This document shows, in pieces, positions 46,544-57,614 of a DNA stretch of 64,000 nt (position 1 is its first letter; each line of letters begins with the position of its first letter). Made by a program: the position numbers and the translations under genes. The stretch is from Buxus sempervirens (taxonomy: Eukaryota; Streptophyta; Magnoliopsida; Buxales; Buxaceae): the NCBI GenBank assembly GCA_947561395.2, contig OX387184.1:35392766-35456765 (forward strand), in the 5' to 3' direction. Under the pieces are notes generated by a model. That model did no database searches. It saw only the letters and a list, made by a program, of their open reading frames with translations, and was not told the origin of the DNA.

Positions 46544-48742
46544 CCGAAGTCACCTTGCGGATGAACGGCAAAGAGAAAAAAGAATCTTATTTTTTCGCCT
46601 GGCATTTCTGTCAACATGGTCGACGAGCTTTGTCCTTTGAAGTTTTCATTTTGAGAGGGAAGCGGCCAATGATGTGGCGTCACTTCCTGGCTTCAGAGTT
46701 TCCTTACCCTTTGCTTTTCGGGTTTTTGTAGGGCAACTCTTCAGCATTTAATTTAAGTTTGAAAAAGATTAGATTGGACTTGAGCTCGCCAACCTGTTTC
46801 GGCGTTGATGCCGGACACTTGACAATATTCTTTTCTTCTTGTTTGTTCCATTAAAGCTTTTAGGTGGCTTCAGACTTCTGATCCATTTTGTGTCTTTTAC
46901 TTGAAGCTTGCTTGCATTTTTTTTTTTTTTAGATTTGATGGCCGAGGGTTGGTCTAGGATGCGGGATAGCTGGAGAAAGAAGGAGTGGAAGAGTGGAGAA
47001 GGAGCTGCTGTTGGTAAGGAGGTGCTTCCAGCGCTGTCCAGTGCCTCAAGGGAACTCACACACCTGCTCTACTCTATTTACAAAAGTGTGAAACCAAAAA
47101 TTACAAAAGGGGCCATCTTGCCCAAAGACATCTTCATTTATCCTCATTCTTCTTTATGTCTTGTCATGCCTTCTTCTGCAGTGCTTTCTGGTTGGCTTTC
47201 CTTTTTGCAGCGACTCTCTAGCTTAGAGTGACTATTGCTGGGGATTGGGCAGGAATCTTTTCCTTATTGCCTCTTTTTCGGGTTGAGCCTTGTTTCTGAC
47301 AAGCGTGGGAGTTCCCTGTGGGAGGATGCTCTACTGGAGATAAGTGGGGATTCCTCACGCTGTCATTATTCCTTTGTAAAGCCTTTTCCTTCTGCTTGGG
47401 TGCGAGTTCTTCATGCTTGTCTGCGCTCTTGTTGAGCGCGAAAGACTCCACCAGGGATTGATGCGAGCTTGTTTGTCTTCTTTCCGCTCTTCTTCGCAAA
47501 ACCAGCCTCTTCAAACTAGGCAAGACTTGGGAAGTCTACATCATCAGGTATCACTTTCTTATTGCTTGAGAGGACTCTACTGGGGATGTAAGGGTGTCGT
47601 CCCTTGTTTGTTGAAGGCCTTCCACTGGGGATTTTGGAGGTTATTATTCTCCGTTTACTGAAGGAACTTCACTGGGGATTTTGGAGAAGACGTCCGTCAT
47701 CCCCCTTTCGCTGTACCTGTGAGGGCAGGAAAAAACAACATGTTAGCCGTGGAATAGCTGGGGGAATGCAAAACACTTCTCTTATTCTCTTCTTGCTCTG
47801 AGCCCTTTTGCCCATTGCAGCTAGAAGCGGCCTCTGCCAAGGTTAAGAGATTATCAACTCAGGTTAGTAGCCCAACGCTGAGCTCAAAACAGTTAAGCAG
47901 AACAATTATAGAGAAAACAGGTGTGTCAGTGTGTGCCCGTGTTTGCAATATCAAAGAAATTTTCCAAGGTCAGACGGGACTTGGAGTGTTTGGTATTTTC
48001 AGTAGCATTGTCATCACAGGCCACTATGAAGTCTTTAACTCAGGCGCAACCTGCAAGTCTGGACCTCTCAGATCTGTGTATCTTCCTCATTTTACTATCT
48101 GCCACTGTCACTGCTCTCTTCTGTATCTTGCTCTGCTCAAACCAGATGTGACCAATTTTCTCTCTCTCTTTTTTTTTTGGGTGACTAACCACACAACGCC
48201 CTTTTTTCGGGTTTTCACTATGTCTAGCCTTTCTAGGAGACCCTGAATTCTATCATTGCTGACGAATGCTGACTTAACTGTTTACCCTGATCATTCCTTT
48301 CAGGATCCGAGAGGTCTTAGAGATAGGACGAAACGTAGGCTGGGTCTTGGTTATGAAATAAAGGATAGATGGCTCAAAAAGGCTTAATTATTTGGGTTTG
48401 CAAAGTGTGTTACTTTTATTGTTGGTGGGACTTACATCCTGGCTTATTTGTAACTCTATATTTTTGGCAGGGCAAACATTTCCCCATTTTCGTTGTTTCT
48501 TTTTTCTTTCTTTTTCTATTGCATTTTCTTCTCTTTTTGCGGTTTTTCTGGGTGAGGATGCCCTGTTTCTTTTTCGCTTTGCCAGGAATGCCCTGTTTGG
48601 TGTGTAGAACACTTGCAATGGGTTGAAAGAATTTTAAGGCTCAAAATTGTTTAACTAGGGGAGAATTTACGGTGCTTGGAAGGATTTACAGTCTAAAGGA
48701 GGGTCAAGGATGGCCTCTCTTCATTTCCCAATCAGAATGATC
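46544..48742 (-). other. Non-coding 3' region of element B
   Basis: About 2.2 kb between the end of integrase and the polypurine tract. It shares short phrases with the 3' regions of A and C (for example GGACGAAACG.AGGCTGGG and CCTGTTTCGGCGTTGATG). It has a small tandem repeat of TTCCACTGGGGATTTTGGAG at about 47620-47690. No recognised domain. Confidence 0.75.
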
Positions 48743-50587
48743 TTAGGCATAGTACAGTTTGACGGCGTTTGCATTTATCGGCTCAGGAAAAATTGCCCCG
48801 TCCATTTCTTGTAGGATGAGTGCTCCTCGGGACAGAACCTTGCGGACAACGAATGGCCCTTCGTAGTTTGGCTTGAATTTCCCTCTGTTGTCCTCTTGAT
48901 GAGGAAAGACTCTCTTCAGTACCAGGTCTCCCACTTTGAAGTGTCGTGGTTTCACTTTCTTGTTGTAGGCTCGCACTACCCTCTGTTGATAGAGCTGGCC
49001 ATGGCACAAAGCCTTGATCCTCTTTTCATCCAACAATTGCAACTGGTCAAATCTGGATTCTTCCCATTCGACGTCACTGATTTCAGCTTCCTTCAGAATT
49101 CTGAGTGATGGAATCTGAGCTTCCACTGGGAGGACTACTTCCATTCCATATACCAAGGAGAACGAGGTTGCCCCGGTCGATGTCCTAAACGACGTCCGAT
49201 AGGCGTGCAGTGCATAGGGCAGCTTCTCATGCCTGTCTCTGTAGGTGACCACCATTTTCTCGAGTATCCTCTTCATATTCTTGTTAGCGGCCTCTACTAC
49301 TCCATTCATCTTGGGCCGGTACGCCGTAGAGTTTAGATGTCTAATCTTCAGATCTTCACACATCTTTTCCATGTCCTTATTATTTAGATTCTTTGCATTG
49401 TCTGTGATGATCGCTTCTGGAACTCCGTAGCGACAGACTATATTGTTTCTAATAAACTTGAGCACATGAGATTTCTTCACATCCACGAAGGACATGGCCT
49501 CTACCCACTTGGTAAAATAGTCAATTGCCACTAAGATGAACCGATGCCCGTTAGAAGCTGTTGGATGAACCGGGTCTATCATGTCAATTCCCCAGATGGT
49601 GAACGGCCAAGGTGATGTCATAGAGTACAGCGTATTCGGTGGTGCATGGATGTTGTCTGCATAAATCTGGTATAACTGGCATTTTCTGACATGAGCGTAG
49701 CAGTCTACCTCCATGGTCATCCAATAATAGCCCATTCTTAAAATCTTCCTTGCTAGCATATGCCCATTCATGTGTGTGCCGCACAACCCTCCGTGGACTT
49801 CCTTGATTAACTTCTGCGCCTCGACCTCTCTGACACATAGCAGTAGGGAATCGTGGTATGACTTCTTGTACAATCTACCCCCACTGTAGAAGTATTGCCC
49901 TGCCAACCTTTGGATAGTTCGCTTCTCTGCAGCTAAGGCACTTTCTGGCAGAATTCTGTCCCTTATGTATCTCTCAATGTCTGCGTACCAAGGTTCTTTT
50001 TCAGGTGTGCTTTTCTTGACACTGAAGCAGTAAACAGGGTAGTGCCGAATTTCTATCTCCAGTGGTTGCACCCAAGCATCATCTGTGATGGTGGCCATTG
50101 ATGCCAGCGTAGCTAGTGCATCCACAAATCGGTTCCCGTCTCGTGGCATGTAATCGAATATCACGCTCTCGAATTCTTCTTCTAATTCCTTGACCAGTTC
50201 TTGGCATGGTACAAACTTCACATCTCTGGCCTTCCAGTCTCCCATCACTTGATAGATGATAAGACTTGAATCCCCAAACACTTTCAACTCTTGTATACGC
50301 ATCTCAATTGCCGCTCGCAGGCCTAACACACATGCTTCATACTTGGCCATGTTGCTAGTGCAATCAAACAGAATTTTCGCTGCTATCGGGTGATGAACAC
50401 CGTCTGGGGAGATTAGCACTGCTCCGATCCCTTTTCCATTTACATTTACTGCTCCGTCAAAGAACATCTGCCACTTGGTTTCTTCTACCTCTTCTGTGAA
50501 CTCGGTACACATCACATCTTCGTCCGGGAAGTGAGTCAGAAGTGGTTGGTAGTCAGGTAGTGGATGCTCTGCCAAGTGATCCCCCAC
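48743..50587 (-). CDS. Second RNase H and integrase of element B
   Basis: A 614-codon open frame. The N-terminal 60-170 region (KWQMFFDGAVNVNGKGIGA ... ALAT) is the additional RNase H characteristic of Tat-branch elements. Then comes the integrase: zinc-binding region with HGGLCGTHMNGHMLARKI and C-x2-C-like KCQLYQ, and a catalytic core with WGIDMIDP, IITDNAKN and the glutamate in NGVVEAANKNMKR. The C-terminal region has FKVGDLVLKR and NYEGPFVVRKVL, an integrase DNA-binding (SH3-like) type. Integrase inserts element DNA into chromosomes in the nucleus. The frame ends close to the 3' region. Part of a fossil element. Confidence 0.9.
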   Translation of the reverse strand: MGDHLAEHPLPDYQPLLTHFPDEDVMCTEFTEEVEETKWQMFFDGAVNVNGKGIGAVLISPDGVHHPIAAKILFDCTSNMAKYEACVLGLRAAIEMRIQELKVFGDSSLIIYQVMGDWKARDVKFVPCQELVKELEEEFESVIFDYMPRDGNRFVDALATLASMATITDDAWVQPLEIEIRHYPVYCFSVKKSTPEKEPWYADIERYIRDRILPESALAAEKRTIQRLAGQYFYSGGRLYKKSYHDSLLLCVREVEAQKLIKEVHGGLCGTHMNGHMLARKILRMGYYWMTMEVDCYAHVRKCQLYQIYADNIHAPPNTLYSMTSPWPFTIWGIDMIDPVHPTASNGHRFILVAIDYFTKWVEAMSFVDVKKSHVLKFIRNNIVCRYGVPEAIITDNAKNLNNKDMEKMCEDLKIRHLNSTAYRPKMNGVVEAANKNMKRILEKMVVTYRDRHEKLPYALHAYRTSFRTSTGATSFSLVYGMEVVLPVEAQIPSLRILKEAEISDVEWEESRFDQLQLLDEKRIKALCHGQLYQQRVVRAYNKKVKPRHFKVGDLVLKRVFPHQEDNRGKFKPNYEGPFVVRKVLSRGALILQEMDGAIFPEPINANAVKLYYA

Positions 50588-50974
50588 AGCTTGTCATTTT
50601 ATCGCCTTTCTAGTCGTGTAGACAATGTCGTACTCGGACAAAAGGACTTGCCATCTGGCGACCCTGCCAATGGAAATCGGCTTCTCAAAGATGTATTTCA
50701 ACGGATCCAGATTGGAGATCAGCAAGACTGTGTGGCTGAGCAAATAATGCTGGAGCTTCTGAGCTGCCCAGACCAAGGCGCAACATGTCTTTTCAAGCAC
50801 TGTGTATCTAACTTCAAAATTGGTAAATTTCTTGCTCAAGTAGTAGATTGCTTGTTCTTTTCTTCCTTTTTCATCGTGTTGCCCTAACACACATCCTACT
50901 GCCGTCTCGGAGACTATTAGATACATGATCAAGGGTCGTCCCGGGACAGGCGGGACCAATGTCGGCGAACTCAT
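50588..50974 (-). pseudogene. First RNase H of element B
   Basis: Retroviral-type RNase H region directly after RT: LIMYLIVSETAVGCVLGQ, IYYLSKKFTNFEVRYTVLEK and LLSEYDIVYTTRKAIK. In Tat/Ogre elements this domain is followed by the second one at 48743-50587. The match to Tat-type sequence is clear from the conserved YLSKKF and the WA-KLQHY segment. Confidence 0.85.
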
Positions 50975-51019
50975 CAGATAGGCCTTGATCTTATCAAACG
51001 CTACTTGACAGTCGTCATT

Positions 51020-51880
51020 TCAAACCACAGGGTTGTCTTTCTTTAGCAGCTTGAATATAGGCTCACACACAGGAGTCATCTGCACAATGAACCTACTGAT
51101 ATACTGCAATCTACCCAGGAACCCTCTCACTTCCTTTTCTATAGATGGAGGAGGCATCTCCAGAATTGCCTTTGCTTTGGCGGGGTCGACCTCAATGCCT
51201 CGCTTGCCCACTATGAAGCCGAGCAGTTTTCTTGAAGTAACTCCAAACACGCACTTGTTTGGGTTGAGCCGGAGCTTGTGCTCTCTGAGTCTGTCGAATA
51301 TCTTTCCAAGGTTTACCAAGTGATCTTCTTCTTTCTTGGACTTGGCTATCATGTCATCCACATACACTTCCATCTCCTTGTGTATCATGTTGTGGAATAA
51401 CAGAGTCATCGCACGCTGATATGTAGCGCCTGCATTCTTCAATCCGAACGGCATCACGCGGTAGCAGTAAGTGCCCCAGTGCGTGATAAAGGAAGTTTTC
51501 TCCATATCCTCAGGTGCCATCCTTATCTGGTTGTAACCATAGAAACCATCCATAAAAGAGAACATCGAATGCATTGCTGTATTGTCCACCAGTACATCAA
51601 TGTGTGGCAATGAGAAGTCGTCCTTCGGACTTGCTCTATTCAGATCTTTGTAGTCAACACACATCCTGACTTTCCCGTCTTTCTTGGGAACTGGCACGAT
51701 GTTGGCCAACCACTCTGGATAGTGAGTTACTTGCAGGAATCCGGCATCCAACTGCTTGGTGATCTCTTCCTTGATCTTCAGGGCCCATTTTGGCTTCGTG
51801 CGCTTGAGCTTCTGTTTCACAGGTACGGCCTCAGACTTTGTTGGTAACCGATGCACAACCAAGTCCGTGTCTAACCCGGG
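51020..51880 (-). pseudogene. Reverse transcriptase of element B
   Basis: RT palm and fingers on the minus strand: WLANIVPVPKKDGKVRMCVD, FSFMDGFYGYNQIRMAPED, MPFGLKNAGATYQRAMT, the catalytic YVDDMIAKS, then FGVTSRKLLGFIVGKRGIEV and a thumb/connection region. Tat/Ogre type, clearly distinct from the chromovirus RT of F. Its upstream end abuts solo LTR I; the adjoining polypeptide resumes at 55113. Confidence 0.92.
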
Positions 51881-52569
51881 TGTAAGCACCTCATTTTTGC
51901 TCCCAAAAAGCCAGAAAATGTAAAAACCCGGCCAAGAAGTCAAACCCTGAGGGGCGGAAAGTTGACCTGTTAATCAGATAAAATTTGGCCACCTTGATCT
52001 ATCCCATTGGATAAAGAATCTCGACACGGTTCCAACGCAACTGGGTTTGCAGGAATCGGAGTCCGGATAAAGGTTCTGCGGGCGGTCAAACTTAAGGAAA
52101 AGCCAAGAGTTGGCTTTTCCTCGATTTCCGTGCCAAATACCTTACTTTAGCCCAATGGATAGAGAATATCGACACGGTTCCAACGCAACTGGGTTTGCAG
52201 GAATCGGAGTCCGAATAAAGGTTCTGCGGGCGGTCAAACTTAAGGGAAGACCAAAATTTGACTTTTTCTCGGAATCCGTGTCAAGTGCTTAGCCCCATGT
52301 CATTAAATAGGGGGCTCCGATACGAGTATAACGCAATTGAGTTTGCTCAAATCGGAGTTCGGGTGAGTGAGATATGAGCTGTCAAAATTCCCGAGCAGCA
52401 AAGCCAGAAGCTGCACACGTGGCGCAGGAACTGCACACGTGGCAGCCAACGCAGCAAAATATCTCAGGGACTAAATCTTAAATATAAAAATTTCGTACGG
52501 GCGATCTGTAGATATCAAAAAGGGTCAAATCGGTCGAATCGGTCAAGTCGAAGGGCAAATCTGTAATTT

Positions 52570-52830
52570 TTCGATTTGTATCCGGTCACATATACCGGAT
52601 ACACTGCCTATCCTTCATGGCAGGACTTGAGAACCGGATACATAAAGATATTCGCGTGAAATTCGCGCCACTTGGCCGACAGATTCGCGGCGGCATTAAA
52701 TTTTGAAATCATTAAGTCATGTATCCGGCCTGAGTTGCCGGATACAAAGGGAAGCTAGTGTATCCGGACTTCAAGTCCAGATACGAAGAGGTCTTAGTGT
52801 ATCCGGCCTGAGTTGCCGGATACATTAAAT
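52570..52830 (+). repeat. Palindrome block at the promoter of LTR I
   Basis: About four inverted repeats such as TGTATCCGGCCTGAGTTGCC followed by GGATACA; also TATCCGGACTTCAAGTCCAG. They end just before the TATA-like AATAAATAG (52836-52844). Confidence 0.9.
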
Positions 52831-53904
52831 TTTCAATAAATAGCAAACCAGCAGCTCATTTCCGGGGTTGGGATTTTTTTGGTTGTTCTCCAGCCCTTCT
52901 CCCACACTGGTTCACCTACGAATACCACCCCTTCCAACCCCTCTTGCCTTCCATCACCTCTCCGTACCTCTCCAAGCCTTTGCCTTCTTCTCCCTTTCCT
53001 TTTTCTGGTGGAAGCAAGGAAGAAGCTCTGCTGAAGCTGAGTAAAAGAGGAGTTCCAGCTACTGTCCAACTCTAAGGAAGAGCCTCCACATTGCCTAGAG
53101 GATCAAAAACCCTCAGGTAATGTTCCCTAGCACCTTGTATTCAACATATATTAAATCTAGATTTTTCTAAAAATATTTCTGTGTAGCTTCCTTTTTTGCA
53201 TGGGGTCGTGTCCTTACCATGTTTGAGCATGCATCTTTCTTCATTTTTATGGCATGAGGGTTGCCACACGTAAGAAACCCACGTAGGATCACTTGAGGAG
53301 CATAGAAATCTGGTTTCACACACGTCTTAACACATTGTAGTTGCTGTTCTAGATTTGGTTCTAGGCTTGTTTCGAAAAAGGAGAATGTTCCTCTCATTCC
53401 TTCTATCCAATGTACCCTGTGATAAATCCCCCAGATTCCCTTCTCGGTTATGTTATTTGTTATGTTTTGCCATTGCTAGCTGTAGATTTTACTTATTGTT
53501 TTGGTTAAGGTCGTAGCATGCTCCATGATCCCCTCATTCCTCCAAACCTGCTGTTTTTTTTTTTTCTTTCCATATCATGATAGGCATGTTGCTAAGTACG
53601 TATGGTGATCATGTCCCTGTTGTTAATTCTTTCTGTGTTATGGGCATAAGCATGCTCCCCCCACCCGTAAGCCTCCTCTGCCAGATATGTGTTCCAGCAG
53701 GTTAGGATTCTGTGGACCAGCCCAAGCATGACCCCCTTTTGCCCCCCCTTGCCTTGCTGTAAATCCAAGGAGAGAAGCCAAATGTGGCTTCTCCCAAATC
53801 TGAACCAGCGTGGGCCCTCACAGGGGCCCACGAGACCTCCAAAACCCTCCTGGGAACCCCTAGAGGCCATCCCAACTGCCGAAAACCCAAAAAAGGCCAT
53901 TCCA

Positions 53905-54060
53905 GGGTGATCCGGTAACTCAGGCCGGATCACCTGTGGCCTCTGTGTATCCGGATGCTCAGGCCGGATAACCCATGGCCTCTGTGTATCCGGATGCTCC
54001 GGCCGGATCGCCTGCAGATCAAGTGTATCCGGCCTGAGTTACCGGATACACACAGAAATG
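53905..54060 (+). repeat. Palindrome block, distal, in LTR I
   Basis: Four copies: GATCCGGTAACTCAGGCCGG followed by ATC, two TATCCGGATGCTC.GGCCGGAT units, and TATCCGGCCTGAGTTACCGG followed by ATA. The stem is the same as in the promoter block. Confidence 0.9.
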
Positions 54061-55112
54061 TGTTTTTTGCACCTTTGTGATCTGTTGCCGAATTTTGGTG
54101 TGTGTTGCATCAAAATCATTGAACCAGCAGGGTTTCCGGGCCACCCGGAAACCCAAGATGGGACTTGGACCGACCGGTCCAGCTTGGTACAATAGTGGGC
54201 CTTCCAACGGGGCCCACCAAGCCCAATAAACCAAAGCATGTTAATTAAATAACCTAAGTAAAGGTGAACCAATTTAAATCGGGCGGGCCAAACCCAACGC
54301 GGCCCACCCGAGCCTTGCCATATATATGAATGCATGAACTGCGTGGTTTGGCCGAGACCATGGGCTAGGGCCTGTCGGGCCCGCTAAAGCCCACCAACCG
54401 AACCGAGTTAGGGTGCATGCCCTAAACCCCGAGGAACTGGGCTTTCAAAGCCCGAGGCCTGGATCATGGGCCCCAAGCCCAATGACCAAGCCCACTTTGG
54501 TAAAAATTGAATAAAGATAAATTAAACTTGCTTGGTCACCATGTGGGCCCACCTAAGGGGCCCACCAACCGATCCGGCCCACCACTTGCATGAAAGACAC
54601 CTAAGCTTCAACTTAAACCCTAATAAAAATTAACTCATTAGCCAAAGCCCACAGGGCCTCTTAGGGTTAGACAGAGGCCCACCAAGGGCACACGGGCTTA
54701 CCAAGCCCACCAAGGATACCATGGGCCTTCCAACGGGGCCCACCCAAACAGGCCCAGATCACTTAAGAATAAAGCAAAGGTAAAATCCATTAAAGGGACC
54801 CACACCACTCAGGTGGTCCCACCAAGACCTAACAAAAAAAATGCATGTTGGATTAGGAATCGGGTGAGAACCAAAAGTGAGAAAAGTTGACTCAAGTTAG
54901 GAAACCCACGGGACCCGTCATCCGACGGGGTGGATTGGGGTGTCTACGGACTTCCCCAATCCGCAACCGAGAACCAACTTTAGAATCTCAAGCCGCAGAC
55001 CCAAGCGCCCTAATTAGACAAGATTAGGCACCCAGGTGTCCGCCTGCACCCCATCAGGCGGTGGCGACTCCGAATTTACCCCGTGCCGCGTTTCCCACGC
55101 GCGCACAGCGGG

Positions 55113-56678
55113 CATATCCTCGTATGACCATGCAAACACGTCAACATAAGATTTAAGAAAATCAATCATCTGTTTTCTCAATAATGGTGACAACTTTTTA
55201 CCAATTTGGAGGATCCTTGGTTGTGCTATTTCACCTATGTCAATAGACTCTGTTTCCTCAATGTTGGCCTGGAGACCCTTTTCATGCCTTTCCAATGCAA
55301 CTTGGATTTCGAGCGGGGTCTCCCATGATTCATCATCGTCCTCATGCCCGAAAGGCTCACAGGGGACAATGTCTGAATCTTCTTGCTGCGATGGGCGAGT
55401 GCCCCAATCTGACTTGTCAAGTTCTTGCTCGTTTTCAGGATTGGACACTGGCTCATGCATTTCATTTATTATTGCCATCTGCACTGGCTTTTCAATTTCT
55501 TCTTGTTATTTTTGTTCAATTATGGCAATCTTATTACCTATCCCGTGCCCCAGATCTTCCAGGTGTGCGTCGGGATGGACACTAAGATTGCGATGCTCAA
55601 GTTGCTTATTTTTGTTATTTTCATTTTCAAACAGATACAAGTAGTAGGAAGCCTTCAGATATTCATTAAAAATTTCAACAGTAGCTACAACAGAGATTTC
55701 AAAGGTGACAAAAACCCCCTTTGGGATAGTAGCTTTGTTGATGGCAAAAAGCATGGCGCTCCAATTCTTCAGTGGTGCCCCGCCTTCCTTGTTGATAGTA
55801 GTCGTCTTCTCTGGTTCTCCAGCTAGTACCATGTTGGCGCTTTTGTCAGAAGAGATGTAGATAGGATCATGTGCTGCGCCTCCTGCCGGTTTGTTCTGGC
55901 TTCTCTCTGATCGGGGGCCAGACTCTGACGATACCCTTACCCATGATCCACTGAGGGGGATTGCCCACGGTATCTCGTCCTCGGGTGGCGCATAGGCAAT
56001 GGTGACTCCGTTGGCCGAGTCAACTCTGGGTGGTGCAAATGCTATGGGTATCCCGGTTGGTATCCCAGACACAGTGGAAGAGTAAGCTGGTGGCGCCCAT
56101 TTGCCGTAGGCTGCATGGTACACTTCTTCCGGTACTGGCCCTAGCACTTGAGGCATGCTACGGAACATGCGGTTCAAACCGTCGCGAGTTCCGGGGTGCG
56201 GGATATAGGGAGGTGGAGGAGGTGACCCTGGCCTGCGGGTTGGTGCTCCTGAGCTGTCTCGCCCTTCCATCATATAGACATACATGATTGGACCTTCTTC
56301 TTTGGATTCCTCAATGGGGGCAGGTGGTGGCACTTCCATCATAATCGCAAAGTTGACCGGGATCCCATCAGGGATGAACTGTTCGTCTGGTGGGGCGAAG
56401 GCCATGGTGACTTCGTCAACCGAGTCCAGAGCGACCAGTGCTGGCAGGCCATCTGGCGACCCCTCGAGAGCCAATGGGTCTACTTCTACTGCATCTCCAA
56501 TCATTTCCATAGATGGTGGCTCTTCCCAAAGCATCTGAGCCAGTCCTTGCAGGTAGTCTTCTTCCATGGCAGGGGTATCCAGAAACTCATCTCCCCACCC
56601 TTGGAGGACTATGTTCTCGATAGCCTGGGCCGCTTCACGCTCCATGTTAGTGAAGCAGTGGTATAAGTTCTCGTGCAC
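55113..56678 (-). pseudogene. Protease-RT linker and RT-proximal region of element B
   Basis: The end nearest RT (55113-55484) has the Tat-type lead-in PLLRKQMIDFLKSYVDVFAW and SYEDMP. Upstream lies a Pro/Glu/Asp-rich segment (55506-56678) from MHENLYHCFTNMEREAAQAI. It carries repeated short motifs VTMAFAPPDE, IPIAFAPPRVD and VTIAYAPPEDE, a proline block (GSPPPPPYIPHPG) and a Lys/Asn-rich end. No known domain in the linker. In Ogre elements the segment between protease and RT is where an intron has been described; I cannot point to splice sites with confidence. Confidence 0.75.
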
Positions 56679-56765
56679 GCATATGGGCCAGTGGGGGTCT
56701 CTTCCTTCAATTCTGGCTCTTTTCCTTTCGGCACGGTTCCCAAGGAGTCGGGAGTAGTCTTCTGG

Positions 56766-57605
56766 CTACGGCTTGAATCCCAGTCCAAACCCAGTAGTCT
56801 GCTCATAAGGTTGGACGGCTACCCTGATGCCTTGCTTGTACTTGCCCAATCCTTTGCCTGCTCTGAGGCCCCAATCTGCGCAGTCAGCAGCGCTAAACAT
56901 ACTCTTTCTTTTCCTCTTCGAGAGTCGTTGCCCCCTTTCAGATGCGGGGATATGATTCACTTGCACCATCTCCACCACTTGGAAATTGAGTGTGGTAGGC
57001 AACTCATAATCCACATAGGGCACTCCGACCCTTTCAAATTCCCGGTGATCCTCAGCATGTACTGTTATAAGTTCGTTGCCTGATACGAACCAAACCATCC
57101 TGTGCAGCGTGGAAGACACTGCTCCTGCCTGATGCAGCCAGGGCCTCCCGATCAGCAAGTTAAATGAGGCATTGATATCCATGACCTCAAAGTCCATGGT
57201 AAAGGGCCTATCTGCAATTATGATCACCAAAGTGACCTCTCCCCGTGAATCTCTTCTAGCATTGTCGAAGCCTCTGAAATTATGAGCTCTTGGCTTGATC
57301 ATTGAAGGATCCAATTGTAAACTGTGAAACATCCTCATCGGGCATATATTCAAAGCCGACCCGTTGTCAATCATGGCACGTTTTACGATGAGATCCACAC
57401 ACTTCACGGTTATATAAAGCGGCTCGGTGTGATTGCACCCTTCAGATGGCAGGTCTGCTGCAGAAAAGGAGATAGCCTGTGGTGCCATGATTACTGACAC
57501 TACTGCTCCTAATTGCTCAGGGTCAATATCCGCCGGTACATGTGCGTCACCCAGGACCTTCACAAGCACTGCCCGGTGCTTCTCTGAGTCAATTAAGAGT
57601 CTCAT
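56766..57605 (-). pseudogene. Aspartic protease with G-patch-like tail, element B
   Basis: Frame starting MRLLIDSEKHRAVLVKVLGD. The protease core shows the active-site segment MIDNGSALNICP (Tat elements keep D-x-G-S/A) and the later NLLIGRPWLHQAGAV motif. The C-terminal 50 residues, from a basic RGQRLSKRKRKSM stretch to ADWGLRAGKGLGKYKQGI and TTGFGLGFKP, resemble a G-patch, a glycine-rich nucleic-acid-associated motif known after protease in some retroviruses. The protease would mature the polyprotein in the particle. Low-coordinate neighbour is the linker; high-coordinate neighbour the Ser/Pro-rich region. Confidence 0.82.
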
Positions 57606-57614
57606 TATGGAAAT

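Larger units (their letters stand above)
51881..55107 (+). mobile_element. Solo LTR I inserted in pol of element B
   Basis: 3227 bp, TGTAAGCACC ... GCGCACA, plus orientation, hence antisense to B. Flanks CCGGG (51876-51880) and GCGGG (55108-55112) agree in four of five bases and look like an aged target duplication. Pol-coding sequence of B continues on each side. Tat/Ogre LTR of the TGTAAGCACC type with its own palindrome stem (TATCCGGC...). Confidence 0.88.
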
